Positions 22,600 through 36,900 of a stretch of 64,000 nt of DNA are shown here, piece by piece. Positions within the stretch are counted from its first letter, which is position 1, and each line of letters begins with the position of its first letter. The notes under the pieces were generated by a model. That model had not been told where the DNA came from. It ran no database searches and worked only from the letters and a program-made list of their open reading frames with translations. Origin of the DNA: Gymnorhina tibicen (lineage: Eukaryota; Chordata; Aves; Passeriformes; Artamidae). Both the position numbers and the translations under genes were made by a program. The stretch is taken from NCBI GenBank assembly GCA_013399875.1, contig VXAZ01001045.1, positions 1,160,661 to 1,224,660 on the forward strand, read 5' to 3'.

Positions 22600-25500
22600 A
22601 ATCCAAAATACACCCCCTCGCCCCACTTCAAAACACCCCTTTATCCATGTTTGATCAGTGCTGAAAGCAAACACTGATAAAATTCTAGTCTGGTTTTAAA
22701 GTAATAATGTTAAGGACATACATGCATGTGTTTAGGAGATTAGAATCCAAAGCTTAATTGGAGGAATTTAAAATCAGTTACACCAAAATGGAAATCCCTG
22801 CTCTTCTCTTCCCAAAACAAATACAACTGCTAATGCAGAGATCTCATGTATTAAAGGGTAATATTTTGTCCCATATTGTATGGGACAAAAATTAAGTTTT
22901 TATTAGATGTATAAATCCTCAGTTAGCACTAAAGAAATAAACTATTTGTCACTTTCAGAAGCAATTATTTCCACTAGTTTTAATTCCTAGGTAAGAGCAT
23001 TGCTTTGCTTTGTAAAAGCAAACTGATTTCATATGTCAAATGAACCCTGCATTTTATTTTCATTTTACTTACAAAATACTTACTTTATATTCCATCTGTT
23101 AATATCAGTGTAGACTTCTGTATAGGCAGCCCTTATATAATTGTGCATTAAGGCAGGAAATTTCAAATATTTTTTGCTTATACTGCTGAGTAGAGGGTTG
23201 CATGCATTGTCTTATGAATCATATTCCAGTGAATCATTAAGGTTTGAGAACCATGAAAACATGTCATGCACTTTCTGGTTACTTGAAACATCACTATCTA
23301 TGGTGGCATGCAGTTTTCTCAGAATAATAGAAAAATAAATTTAATTTTGACATAATTTTTATAATTGTGAAATTATTAGTCCTTTGTATATAAATACAGC
23401 TGTTATTACTCTGTCACTCTCTTCTCTATTCATATGCCAGTGTATCGTATAGATCCAATTTTTGTTGGTGAGTTGTGTGCAAGTGCAACCTATTAAGTTA
23501 GTACCAAATACTAAAACTGAAATTCAGTTTGACATCCAAAACATCTTGGTTCTCAAGAGGACCAAGCTAATTCAGAGCTAATTTGAATTCTTTTTTTAAA
23601 AAAAATTTCATTGAATGTAATGGCCCTTAGTTTTGGTCTCTAGTGGAATACATTCATATAGATAAGAAAATACATTTTCTTTCTTCTGCATTTCTGAAGG
23701 GAGTGATTACTAGCCCACTATTGTTTTAAAATGCAGCACTGTATCACAAACACGTAGACTAAACTCAGAAATACCCAATGTTTTTTCTTGATCAGCAAAG
23801 CAGTGATCAGTGTCATTTCTTTTAAAGGCATCACAATGCAAGCAAACAAAAGCAAGCCTCATAGCGTGAACGGAACAGGCCAACTGGATTAAATTAGGAC
23901 AAGTGATAAAACTGGTAGGTTTACTTGAGACGCCATGCTAGCCTATAAATTTTGTAGTCTTCCAAATACTTTATCTTTAGCTGATCCCATGTTCTTGGGC
24001 AGATCATTCCCCTGAAAATTTTTACATTTGATAAAAATGCCAATCCTAATAGCATCCTTCAGCTGGAGACGTGTCATGCAGAGATGAAGGCAAGAGGCAG
24101 AAAAAAAAGCTGTTTAACTGAAGCTTTGTATTAAAATATTATATAGAAACAAGGATCTGTTTGGCTTTTTTTATTTTTTAACAAAAGAGTGATTCAAGCA
24201 ACATTTACTGATTGCTACATAGAGGTTTGCTCGTTTGTTTTTGACAGGTTCTCAATACAGCCTCCTCTTGGCCTTTCAAACACGCACGCTGCTATTTGAT
24301 GGCTGAATCACATAGTGTAAAGAACAGCTCCACCTGGGTAGGACAGGAATAAGCATCATGCTATAACCAGCATATAATTTAGTCATTCTGTCGCTTGAAG
24401 ACTTGTCATCAGGATTCAAGATCTCTTCTGCATGAGTAAATTGGTTAGTTATGTGCACTGAATTACAAGGCTGTGAGTCTTTATAGAAATAAAAATCTAA
24501 TAAAACATAAACATGAGCTGCACAAATCAATATAAGTATCTCATGTCCAACTGTAGCTATCCTCTGTCACAGTTCAACTCAGGTGCTCTCAAGCAATGTT
24601 TGTAAAGCATTTATGCTGTGAGCCATTTCGATCCTCACAACTGACAGGGTTATGTACTCAACTATGTCACCTTTTAATAGTTCTCCACTTCTCATTGTGT
24701 TTGTTTTAGTAGTCCCCAGATCGGATTTGAAAGAAAAATAAAAAAGCACCAATAAAAAAACCCCAAACACCAAAGAGAAAAACCACCTTGCTGTCTAGTG
24801 CAGAAAGAGCAAGTAACAAGTTTTTTTGACAATACTCTTGGAAAATTTTTAGCAATGAGATAGGACACAATGGTAATAAACTTTTCACAACTTGGATATG
24901 AGGGTAGAGAATAGAAAATTGAAAGATAAGATTTATAGACAGTCTGTAGTGGTTGACTTTAAAAGGTAGGAAATTATTCTGGACACATTTCCAGCAAGCT
25001 CATCCCTCTTTAACCCATGTAAACAAATGGGGATGAATTTTGACATTAAAAATAAGCTGTATATGAAACAGGGTCACTTTATGGCTTGCATGCATAGCTG
25101 ACATGAGAGTCTCAATAGAAGCAGCCCTTGTAGAACACTGGCTTACCCCAAGAGCTCTACAGTGGGGCTTTACCAGTGTCATGGCTAATTCAAACGGAAT
25201 GCATTACCACATGCTGGAACGATCCCTAGCAGGAATGCTCAGATTTGTACCGTAATAATCTCAAAATAAATTGTAGACACTGATGTCACAATGTATGATT
25301 CTTTCAGCTGTCTTCTGTGCTGAGCCCACACACCACTCAGTGTCATAGGACGTATTTCAGTAAGTGTACACCACTGACAAGCTTCAGTGGAGGGTTAGGA
25401 TGTTCAGTGCTTGTCTATCTTCTGTTATTTATGTGCTAACTTGAGCCTTTCAAGAGAGGTAAGCTTTGAAAACGAGTGGCACTTTTACTGATTCTGCAGT

Positions 25501-28500
25501 GACTGTTACAATTTCATATAAAGTATGAATATAAATAGAAATTTGTGCTTGTGTATGAACTTATTTTGAAATAAATTAAAAATATTTTTGAGATTTAGTT
25601 ACACAGATCATTAAGACTAAGCCACATCAATGTTTTACCATAACAGATGACAGATGAAATAGTAATGGCAAGTTTTGATGGTAGCAAGCTTCCACCTAGC
25701 AGTGTTTTTCACATTTGCATCTGTTGAATGCAATAGACAAAATGAGATAAACCACTGCTTCTCTGTGCAGACGAGTTCAGAGGGAAGACCTTTCCTTTGT
25801 CCTCCAACTGGAGGTAGTCATTGCCAATTAAGAAAGGTCTAGGACAGCCAGAAATGAAAGAGGACAATCATGAATAGGATTTCTGATCCAAATTGTTAAT
25901 TGAAGTGGTCTAATGGCTTGATTGTTTTGAAAATGGCTGTTACTGTAGTGTCTGTGTGGGCTGCAGGCCCAGTACAGACCTGGAAGGAACAGATTTTCAA
26001 GCTCTGTAGTGTTGCTGTTAGGTTAATGGTCTTTCCAGGATTGACCAGTGATCTTGGTCAGTGCCATCAAGTGGTGATCTTGTGATATTGTTGTCAGACA
26101 TAGCCGGGTTAGTGATCGAGCTTCTTGATGTGTAAATGTCACTTTGAACCCTGCGCGAGAAGATATGCAGTTTAATGCCAACAAGTCTTTCAAAAATCTG
26201 TTTAGAGAAATAGCATGGAGAGGGCTCAGATAAATTAGTTATATTTTCTGCAACTGCATTTCTTTTACACTTTTAAACTCTGGTGGAAAGTAAATGGACA
26301 GACTTCAATAAATCTCCTGCTTGGTGTGGTTTTTTGCTCCAAAACAGATTTTGCCGTAATCAACTCCAAATACCTATTTGTTCTATTCCAATAAAAAAAT
26401 ACTACATTATACATCACAATTTTGACTTCTGCTATATATAAAACCCCTACTTTGTATCCATCCAAATGTAATAAAACTGGGACAAAGCTCATAGTCTCTT
26501 TTGAAATAAAACAATTTTGAATCAAGTCAGATTTTTAGTGTTTATTCATATATTTTCATTTTGTACTGACTTTTGTAGTACTGATTTTAGACTTAGGTTT
26601 TGCATAAATCTTATGCTTGGAAGTAGATGTGCCAGACAGTTTTTCTCCTCTTAAATAAACTTTTCTGCAGACACTATACAGAAATCTGCAATTAAAAAGA
26701 GCAGGGGTTTACTCAACAATTATCAATAGTTTAATTATACAACAAAGAATTCTTTCTCTGAAAATAAATAAACTTTTTTTCCCCCCCAGCCACTTTTCTC
26801 TTTATTTCTTTACTTACTTTACTCCAACATATGTAATTTATCACTTATATACCACTTACCCATGAAATACCTCTTTTAAGTACTTCGTCATATACAGAAC
26901 AAATTACCTTAAAATTATGTAACAAATATGTTTATTCTTCGAGATATGAGTCTACCTTTTCTGATCTACTGTGAATATTTTCCAGATGTATCTTTTCAAA
27001 TAAACAAAACTAGCATATTATTCATATAGGACACCATTTAAGATATAAGCCATATGCTCTCTAATGTACAATACAGTTTTACTCATTTTATAATTGGACA
27101 TAGCATAAACCATTAATATTAAAAGACTTGTGCAACAGGACCAAGATAAACAGACCATGGACAGATTAGTGTGATACAATGAGGTCTTTTGGATTAGTGT
27201 AAAGATGCCTGTCAATTTCAAGAGGCTTTTGGTCAGGTTCTAGCAGAAAGTATTTGGATAAAATAGTATGGAGTATTTCCATAGAGCTGGCAATATCATA
27301 CAAAATGATTAAAGGTTTTCTCCCAACTTCCCATTAACTCTGCTAATGAAATTGCCTTCAAACCTTTGTTTGAAAAATAAAAAAGAAAGCATAGGCTCTG
27401 AAAAATAATGCATCTCCATCCCTTCCTTGAAGAGCTTGTTTTAAGCATGGATGATTATGCACACTAAAAGAGTATGCTAGATGATCTAGGACCATGTACT
27501 GTCTCAACACATGTTTTATTAGTGACCGTGTTCATAAAGACAAGTGTTTATACAGACTTGATTCCATCTGTGGTCTCTTTCTGAAGTTTCTTGCATTTGC
27601 TTGACAAAGAAACTGGGCGTGTGTTAGATGGAGTATTCACATCCAGTCTGTTCACCTTTTCATTCAGTTATCTCATTAGCTGTGGTGGTGCTCAAGTTTT
27701 TGCCAACTCTCCAAACTAGCATTTTAATACTGGTAAATAATTCCCCTGGATGTTCAGTTGGACTGGCTTCGGATCACAGATTTCAATATTATTTTATAGT
27801 TGATTCTTGACAAAAAGAGGTGAAGCCCATATACATCTGCCATTACCAAAACTCTATAAAATTTATTAAGTAGTAGGAATGTATCTGGATTTCATGGGAT
27901 GTCTTAGGCAAAGAGTGCAAAAAGATTATAGCAGCAACTAGAGGAAGCAGCTAGTGAGTTGTTGCTGTATGAAATATACCCGTCACCCAAACTTTAGTGC
28001 AGATAGTCCAATGCAGCACTTCAGGACAACATTCATCAATTATAGTGTTCCTTCTCAGTCAGATAAATAGTCACAGATTTGTTTGCTATGGTTTCCCAAT
28101 CCAAATATATCTCCACCAATAATGTAATTATTATTATGTCTGCCTACTGCACCTTATATCATCTGCATGAAAGCAAAGATAAGTTCTCACTACACAATGG
28201 TGTGAGGGAAAGTAGAACTTTCTGCAAATTATGCACAGCTGGACAGATGAGCTGTGGTGCCTGAGGCTGTGATTTTGTATTAACACAGCCAGCAGTAGGT
28301 CTGCTGCCTGAATTAGAAATGTTCAGTGTGTGTAGTTTTCAAATGTGCAGGTGGTGAATTTGGGGACAGATGATGTAGATCCAGTGGTTTTGACAGATTA
28401 AATAATAACAGTTGGCATAACTGGAAATTAATCGTGGAGCTGGATGAGAGAGCTAGCGTATTAATTTCATGCTCATTGTGATAATATTTGATTTAGTTCA

Positions 28501-31500
28501 GGTACACAAGTTACAGTGCAGGATAGGTGGACAACTGCTTTGATCTAAAGAGTCTAACAGTTATTAAGAAAATACATAACTTTGTTTAATCTTACATTTG
28601 TTATGTCTTTCTTTTTCTCAAGATCTTGTAGCTAACTGAGTTACAGTTTTTGAAGATAAATGCTTCTTGTTTATATTGGTTTGATGTCACCTTTACATAG
28701 AGATGTTTCAAATACAGCACCTTAGGAATATGGTAATGCAGGCCACCTGGCACTTACATTAAAAAAAAAAGAGTAAACTAGAAGAGCTAGTAAGCTTTTT
28801 ATACTGTTGTCCTGTGAAAGGCAGACTGCATTGATTTATCTGCCCTGATCTGGTACAGAGGTGCGATGTTACTGAAATGTAGGGGATTAATGGTGCAGTT
28901 AGCATGTGCCATTACTCTAACACCAAGTTGTTATGGTCATAGACAGGCATTGGAGCACAAGCAAAAGTTCCTTACTAGAAGAGCTGGCTGATTATCTTTT
29001 GTGCTGTAGCGTAGTAAGTGTATATTTCTCCTTGTAATTTTCAATCAGTATTTTCCTTTTCCTGTTGTCTTTGGAAATAAAACATTCTAGTGAATTGTCC
29101 TCTTGTCTAAATCTGTCTTGTCTATAAAAATTTTAGCTTGAGAAAACGGAAATTAGAGCATGTAGTTAGAATATTTTATTTTCTCTTTCTTCCTTTTCTG
29201 CAACATTTGTTTTTGTTGTTATGTTTGTTTTTCTTTTTCTGTAACTTTGTTATTTGTCTTAGCATCCCAGAGCCTGTGAAATCTTTTCCACTAATGACAT
29301 AATAAATGTGTAATATTGGCCAATATGGTGACCAATAAAGTAGAAACACTATTAACTCTTGGGTGGTTTGCTTTAGCAGTTTTCTTATGCTGAATTTGAG
29401 TGTCTTTTTGGGAAGGATTTCTTGTTCTGGCAATGAAAGTTACATTAGCAATGTAGAAGTTACACTAGCAATGCTGTAGAAAGGACAGGAGATGGGAGCA
29501 GTTGTAATAGTGCCAGTGTGTTGGATTCTCTTAGCTATTAAATAGATAAGATTGGAACGCTAAATAAGTCTTGCATTTTGTATATAAGCAAATGATTGCT
29601 GGATAATAACACTTCACAGAAACATCCTTCTGTGGTAGATTTCATTTTCTGTTTGCCCTTGGAGAGTGGTCATTTGGTGAGGCTTGATACTTCACTGCTT
29701 CCTGAAACTAGTTAGAGCTGGTTTATTCAAGAGGAAAAAAAATGTGTAAATTGGAGAAGATACTCTCTGGAGCCTGAGACATCAATAAAGATGATGGAGA
29801 AATGGCAGTTCCATTTTGGGAGACAATTAATGGGTTTCTTAACAGCAGTGATAGCACTTGTAACACCACTTCTAGCTCTTAAGGCCTCAAAGATAAGCAC
29901 TAAGCATATTCACATCTGAGATGAGGAGACTGCATATTCCAGTTCTTACCTTCTCCTCTGTGAAAGATGATGCTTCCTAAATGACCCAACCCCTCCGTCT
30001 CTAACTCATCATCCCCATCTAGGTGGGGTGTTTTCCTTCTCTTGCTTATTACTGCCTCAAGAGGCCCATCCTAGTCAGAGTCTGTAAACAGGCACTGAGC
30101 TGCAGACAGATGACCAGTTTCAAAGGAAGGTTAACATTACTAACTTCCATAGAAAAAGAGTATGATGACACACAGGGATAGTACACACACAACAGCATAG
30201 AGAGTATAGTAGTAGGAGGAGTGCAGCTCACATACTGTGTTCTGGAGAACTTAAAACAGCAGAATATTGATCAAGGTGGATTTACAACAGGAGGCGATGC
30301 CTTTGGACATGAGGGTTTGGTTTAGTCTGAGGGGGTGCAATGTAGAAGTTACTGGTCAAAGTAAAAGTACAGTTTTTAATATCATCATCCCTCTGTAGAA
30401 ATCTAGATCGTACACTTTGAAATTGAGTCTGTTTTCTTTTGAATGATATTTTAAATTTTTTTTGTCCTAGTAAAGTATTTATTGAAAGAAAGCCATTGCT
30501 TTTTAAGGAAACCATATCCAGTAGTATCATCTGAATATATTTTTAGTTAGGAATGTTTGCTTGTTTGGTTTTTTTAATGCTGTTTGTCCCAAGAATCATA
30601 AAAAGTCATCTTTTTGGCTTAATTTCAAATACTTGGCTTTTTGGGGTGTTGGATTTTTTTGTTTGGGATTTTTGTTTTGTTTTGCTTTTGTTTTAGTGCC
30701 CTTTTTTTTGTCTGTGTGCTTTTGTTTGGTTTTTTTCCCCACATGCCAAATTTTACTATTAACTTGCAGTTTCTCAGAGAAACTAGTTTTACAGAGAAGT
30801 GCATGAAGAATGTGAAGAAATTTGCCTGAGATTATATAAAGGCAGGCTTAACAAACTGTGGGTTTTAACGGTTCTGTCATTGGTACATGGGGGTGAGGGG
30901 AAGAAAATTAGAGTAAAATGTGCCTTCATCCTACTCATATACATCACTTAAAGATATTCATGCAATGGTTGATAAAGACCGTGCAGTCACTGCTGCACCA
31001 TTATTTCACATCTAAATTATATTCCAGTTACAAAACTTTTTTCTGATCACTTTTTAAAACAGAATTGATATACTCTGCTTAGCTCCAAATAGTAGATATT
31101 TGGTAAGAAGTAAAGCAGACAGGAGAAAACAATTTTTCCTCAGAGGTTCCAGAGTGCTAGCCTTTCATGTTCTTAATAAGCAACCTTCCCTTATATATAT
31201 ATAAATGGACATAATGCATACAACAGCAATTTTGAGAGCAATTTTCCTTCACTTGCTGTGAGCTGTATATTTAAAAGATTACAAGCATGACTAAGATCTC
31301 ATTAACACTGTTCTTGCATTGGTTTATACCATTGTCTTCAGTGACACTGTGCCTAATATCTGAGTGTCTACAAGTATTTACTGCTTAAAAAAAGGATAGT
31401 CAGGTTCCAGGATTCCCCTCCCCTCCTTTTGCAGCTAATATCTCATCATTTAATGTATTGATTAGGCAGAGGCCTCTTTTCAGCTAAGATGAACTTGTTC

Positions 31501-31858
31501 TCTGTGAAGTAAATTGTTTACCAGCCAGCTATATATGTTTGCCTTAGCAAATCTGAGTGAAATGGTCCATCACAAATTCATGTAACTGCATTAACCTTCT
31601 TGACATTGTGACTCTGAAAAGTTAAGATGAGGATAGAGGTGAATGACAGGAGGTGGTGAAAATGAGATTCTTGAACATGGTGCACATTTTACTGTGTGTA
31701 AATAGGCTTAGAACTTAAGTGATTTTTAGAGATAAATTTATCTTTTAAATATATTTGTCCCCTTTAGATGATTATTGTTAAACAGGAAGATTATGTTTTA
31801 TCAGAATTTTAGTTCTTAATCCATGCTAATTTCTAGTATATACTCAGATTTTATGTTT
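22600..31858. other. Non-coding AT-rich DNA, probable intron
   Basis: No coding exon, CR1 tail or LTR was recognised. Open frames are short and low in complexity, including a Phe-rich frame near 30561-30829 that is only T/G-rich DNA. Local features are the hairpin at 22864-22890 and small imperfect duplications such as one near 29437-29480. If the proposed gene model is right this is first-intron sequence. Confidence 0.55.
22864..22890. repeat. Perfect 12-bp inverted repeat, 3-base loop
   Basis: TTTTGTCCCATA (22864-22875) and its exact reverse complement (22879-22890) flank TTG. Pairing stops abruptly on both sides. It is too short for a microRNA precursor and lacks a terminator context, which would not apply in a eukaryote. 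Function unknown. Confidence 0.9.
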
Positions 31859-32021
31859 AGACAGGTAGAAGTTGCAGGTACAAAAGGAAGAAAATGGATG
31901 GAAAAAGATTAATCACAACATTTTTTATTACTTTACACCAGACAGGTAGAAGTTGCAGGTACAAAAGGAAGAAAATGGATGGAAAAAGATTAATCACAAC
32001 ATTTTTTATTACTTTACACCA
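31859..32021. repeat. Perfect 81-bp tandem duplication
   Basis: The unit starting AGACAGGTAGAAGTTGC occurs twice head to tail with a period of 81 bases (31859-31939 and 31940-32020), with no difference seen between copies. Identity in otherwise unconstrained DNA implies a very recent duplication or an assembly artefact. The unit has no recognised coding or repeat identity. Confidence 0.95.
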
Positions 32022-32665
32022 ATTTCTTTTTCTGCTCTGACATGTACCGGGATTGATTATTTATAGTACATACTTTCTGTGACTAAATAAGCACTGAATT
32101 TTCTATACAAAGATATCTCAGAGTAGAATTAGTTTTCTAGAGAAGATTGATAAAAGTTTGGCTGAAGAATTCAACTTTCTAGAACAATATATTGCCTTTA
32201 TTTGCAAAAACATAAAAAAAATTCCACCAAAAAAAAAGAAAGAAAAAATTAGATGAAGAATCTAGACTTTGCCTAAACTGTTACATGCTTTCAAGATGTT
32301 TTTCATATATCTTGAGAATAGTTTGTTTTGGGGGAGAGAGGAAAGGAACATATGAATGAATTTATTAATTTATTTTTGTTTCCTTTTTCTTTCTCTGTTT
32401 AGTTTCTATTTGGCTAATGTACTGTATAAGGCAAAATGGTTTTCAGATATCTATACTGAGATAAACCCCAAACCTGCAACACTGCTCAATCTTACTTTAG
32501 AAATGCACAAAATGGCCACTTTAGGGAAGGAGAGAAGAAAGTGAAGATTTAAGTCTAGCCCAAATACAGAATCAGAATATAACTCCAGTACTCAGACTGG
32601 GAAACACTTCTGGGTTCTCTGATCTGGATGTAACTGAAGTCATGCCAGGAATCACTCTTGCCTAA
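32022..32665. other. Non-coding DNA
   Basis: AT-rich sequence with A runs near 32210-32245. A 62-codon frame at 32356 has no recognised domain. Nothing else is supported. Confidence 0.6.
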
Positions 32666-32669
32666 CCAC

Positions 32670-33964
32670 TGTGATTTTGAAAGTAATAAGTTCACGGACT
32701 GTCATGACATGGCATGTACAGGACAACCAGGGGATCAGGCACAGCCAGCATGGGTTTAGGAAATGTAGGTCCTGTTTGACCAATGTGATCTCCTTTGATG
32801 ACCAGGTTACCTGCCTAGTGGATGGGGGAAAGGCTGTTGTCTGCCTGGATTTCAATAAAGCCTTTGACGCTGTCTCCCCCAGCATTCTCCCAGAGAAACT
32901 GGCAGCCCATGTCTTGGACAGGTGCACTCTTGGCTGGGTTAAAAAATGGCTGGATGGCTGGATCCAGAGAATGGTGGTAAATGGAGTTAGATTGAGCTGT
33001 CAGCTGGCCAGAAGTGGTGTTCTCCAGGGCTCAGTGTTGGGGCCAGTCCTATTTCACATCTTTATTGATGATCAAGTGCATTCTCAGAAGTTTGCAGGTT
33101 GTGTGGGAGTTTTGATCCGCTGGAGGGTAGGAAGGGTCTGGAGAGGGATCTGGACAGCATGGATCAATGGACCAAGGCCAACTGTATGAGGTTCAGTAAG
33201 ATGAAGTGCTAGGTCCTGCACTTCAGTCACAACAACCCCATGTATCACTACTGGCTTGGGGAAGAGTGGCTGGAAAGTGACCCAGCAGTAAAGGACCTGG
33301 GGATGCTGGTTGGCAGCTGGCTGAATATCAGCCAGAGTGTGCCCAGGTGGCCAAGAAGGCCAGTGGCAGCCTGGCTTGTATCAGAAGCTTGTGGCCAGCA
33401 GGACCAGGGAAATGACCCTGTACTCAGCACTGGTGAGGCCACACCTCGAGTACTGCAGTGAGTTCTGTAGTCCCCTCACTACAATAAAGACATTGAGGGG
33501 CTGGAGCGTGTCCAGATAAGGGCAGTGAAGTGGGTGAAAGGTCTAGAGAGTAAGTCATTATGTGGAGCAAATGAGGGAGCTGGGGCTGTTTAGCCTGGAG
33601 AAAAGCAGGCTCAGGGGAGACCTTATTGCTCTCTACAACTACTTGAAATGAGGTTGTAGCAGGGTGGGGGTCAGCCTCTTCTCCCAGGCAACCAGGGAAA
33701 GGACAAGAGGAAATGGCCTCAAGCTGTGCCAGGAAATGTTCAGGTTGGACATTAGGAAGAATTTCTTCACTGAAAGTGTGGTTAAGCATTGGAGTGGGCT
33801 GCCCAGGGAAGTGGTAGAATCACTATCCCTGGAAGCGTTAAGAAGTGACTGGACTTGGCACTTAGTGGTGTTGTTTAGCTGACGTGGTGGTGTTATGTGA
33901 AAGGGTGGGTGGTCTCAATGATCTTGGATGTCTTTTCCAGCCTTAATGATTCTGTGATTCTATG
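32670..33964 (+). mobile_element. CR1 LINE with partial reverse transcriptase and complete 3' tail
   Basis: The plus strand encodes CR1 ORF2 reverse transcriptase blocks in order: the QDNQGIRHSQHGFRKCRSC region, DFNKAFDAVSPSIL, WLDGWIQRMVVNGV, and GSVLGPVLFHIFIDD. This core is open from 32671 to 33189, 172 codons. The catalytic FADDTKLG block expected about 20 residues later is missing: the text jumps to a short KFAGCVGV segment, so a deletion has removed it. C-terminal ORF2 remnants follow (blocks near SALVRPHLEYCS, then [21 protein letters not shown]), and the element ends in ATGATTCTGTGATTCTATGA at about 33964, the avian CR1 3' signature. It is 5'-truncated, frameshifted and inactive. Confidence 0.95.
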
Positions 33965-33965
33965 A

Positions 33966-36900
33966 CTTCATCTCTTTTATTTTTTCCTGGGCTGTCAGCC
34001 TAGAAACATAGAAAGAATTTTCATTCTAGATTTTCGTATGTATTATTACACAAAGAGTGTTAATTTTGATTGAAGTATGGTAATTTTTAGGTTCAAGTGT
34101 TGCATGTCTATGCACTACATATTGGGCTTCTGTACTGTAAACTAAAGTCTACAAAGCAAAAGGTAAGGAAAGCTGAAGCAGGAGGGTGGACAAAAGAGGG
34201 ACAATTCTCACCGTAGGGATAGTTTTTCCCACAAGTACCTGCCATACAAAACTATTGGGGTTTGCAGTTGCAAGACTGTGATAATAACAACACAAGACCT
34301 AGAGTGTGAGAACATCAAGGGTAAAAGAAAAACGATGTTATGGAGGGCTGTGGAAAACACTGCTTCAGTGGCTTAGATGATAGCTTACAGGGCTGTGAAT
34401 TGCAGACCCTTGACATTACTAAGGCTGAGATACTAATTTACTCAGGGCAAAACATGATTTAACAGCATTCATGAATAAAAAATTTGTATTAGATCACTTA
34501 AACGTAACATCAGAGATACAAAAATTAGGATCATGTAGACATAACTTAGAGCTTTTGCCTGGATACTTCCTTTTTCTCAAAAAGGGAGAGTACAGAGAAT
34601 TCTAAGGGTATTTTTTTTTTGTATTTACCTTGCTCTAGGTAAAGACATAGTGTATCAGTAGAATACCTTTCTTTTTAAACTATAGTCATCTTTTAAAACT
34701 AAGCCCCATAATTTACTTTATGTTTTACTGTATTCATAAAAATAGAACCGGTACTTTTTTGTACACTATTTCTAAGTACTAGGTGACTTTGTATCCCTTT
34801 ATAACTTCTATTATTTCATAATGGATCTTTTGGAAGGAAGGATGTCCTCTCTTCCTAAGACGACATCATTTATCAAACAGTAATTGCCATGGTACATTTA
34901 GATGTACTATGACTTTGTAAATCATCACAAGAATTGCCTGATATCCACATTACCCAATGCCTCAAGGTATTCCAAAATACAAAATCTAGCCACAGGCATT
35001 AACAACACATACAGTGATTGCTGTCATATTTTGGTGCTGTTCCCAGAAATGCCACATTCAGAAGGCTGTACTTTGAGGAATGATGCTGCATAATCAGATG
35101 GCTAAATTCATTAGAAGCTGAGGTATCACAACAGGGAGTACAATGTTATCCTTGATGAGCTTGGCTTTTGTGGTGGCAAACAGCAATACCCAGAATTTCT
35201 TGATCTGGTTAGCAACTGATTCAGTCTTTCAAACTATTCCCAACACTGGCAAATTTTTTCGTCACATCTTTTAGCTTACCTTTAGTTTTCTTTCCTGAGA
35301 AAGCACTGAAAAAATGCAGAAGTCCCTCAATAGTCCAGGTAACTACTTTGGACAATGAGATCAGTTGTTCAGTTGGCTGGATGTCAGACTTATTATTCTT
35401 AGTGTTTGGCTGATACAAACTGAAGAAGCTGAGTCAATTCTGGACTGTTCTGATATAAGAAATAGGGAAAAACCCACAACCACTTCCTCCCTTCCCCCTG
35501 CCCCTCCCCATAAAGAACCAACAAAACCCCTTTTTTTTTTTACCATATGCCTAACTCATTAGTGGTTGATGAAAGATCCTTACAGGGCTGCTACTCTGTT
35601 TCCCTCTGTGAACTGTGTGTATTCAGTAAGGCCATGTTTAAAATTTTTTGTCAAACGTGTACTTAATATATTACACAAACTAGGAGAACTAGAAAGGAAT
35701 GCATTTTAGTTTTAGTCCACTTATTTTAGATAATCAATTACTACTCACGTGTGCTGAGCTTTATGACAAAAATTTCACGCTTTTTTTTCTGCAGCTGGTT
35801 CAGTGCAGACAACTTTGGTGAGGCACCAACAACCTCTGGATTCCAGTGAATTTCCTACTTCCTAGTAAATACGCATCTTTCTCTCAAAGACATCTCTGTC
35901 AGATCAGGGAGGACTCTATCTGTCTGCCAGTGCCTTTTACTTTCTGCTAGGATATACTACTAGTTTAGCTCAGATGCCACTGAAAATCATAGTTCTGAAT
36001 CTCTTGTAAATGCAGTGGGTTTTGGTTTTCACTATGAAAAAATATAACTAAAGTTATTTGTTACTCATCCTTCAATCTAGATACTTTCAGATGCTGACCA
36101 GATTAACTGTCTAGTAGGTTATCAAAAGTATATGCAGATAACTGGTAAGATTTTTCTGAAGTTTTTAACGAAGGACCTTGCTTGAGTCTCCTGCGGGTTG
36201 GTTCATCCTGCATACCAGAAATCTGTTTTCAAACTGTAGACAGTTGTGTGAAAATTAGTTATTTTAGGTTCTCAATGCAATTTGCAGGAATAATTAAGAA
36301 TTTTGGGATGCAATTGACCTTTTTCAAGGTTTTCTTCGGAGTGAGCTTAAGCCCTTGTGATTAATCAATAAATTAATTTGATCAGGTGAAACTGAATCTT
36401 GGTCAATGTTTACAATGTTCCACAGATTATTAGTTGTTGGTTTTCCTGTTTTAAGGCCTGTCTGAGACACCCATATTATTGGTGAAGCAAAGGTCCCTTA
36501 CAATTTATTGCTTTATTGTTATTTCTGTTTATATAAAGGTACAGGTCTTGTTTTAAGATAGAGGATTCCTCTTTTCATGGCTTACAGTTCTTGACATTTG
36601 AACATCATTTTCAAACACATTTTCCTTACAAAGCTGTGGGATTGTTTGATGTCTGACATGCTTGAATACCATTGATAGTTTCAGATCTAACCTTAATTTG
36701 AGGTTATTACTGTACCTATCAGAGGTCTGAATCATCAGACTGTAGTCCTTTCTGAACTTCTGCATGCTAGCTCATTTGTCAGGTTTTTGTGGGTTACTGG
36801 TGTCAAGAAATTTCATTCTTCTATCCAACATTGTCATTCAGTGGTTTTAGTTGTACGTAAAAAGTAGCAACTCCTCAGTTTTGATGTATGCAAATTGTTA

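Noticed and set aside
21724..22631. Frames of about 250-270 codons spanning the gap
   Set aside because: Over 120 residues of each are unknown bases; the visible ends are low-complexity GC-rich or purine-rich translation.
30561..30829. Phe-rich frame resembling a membrane protein
   Set aside because: The DNA is T/G-rich low-complexity sequence, which gives Phe, Cys, Leu and Gly automatically.
35779..35825. Possible micro-exon: T-run acceptor ending CTGCAG, then GTGAGG about 24 bases later
   Set aside because: An exon of that size needs independent support, and neither frame nor neighbouring exons were found.
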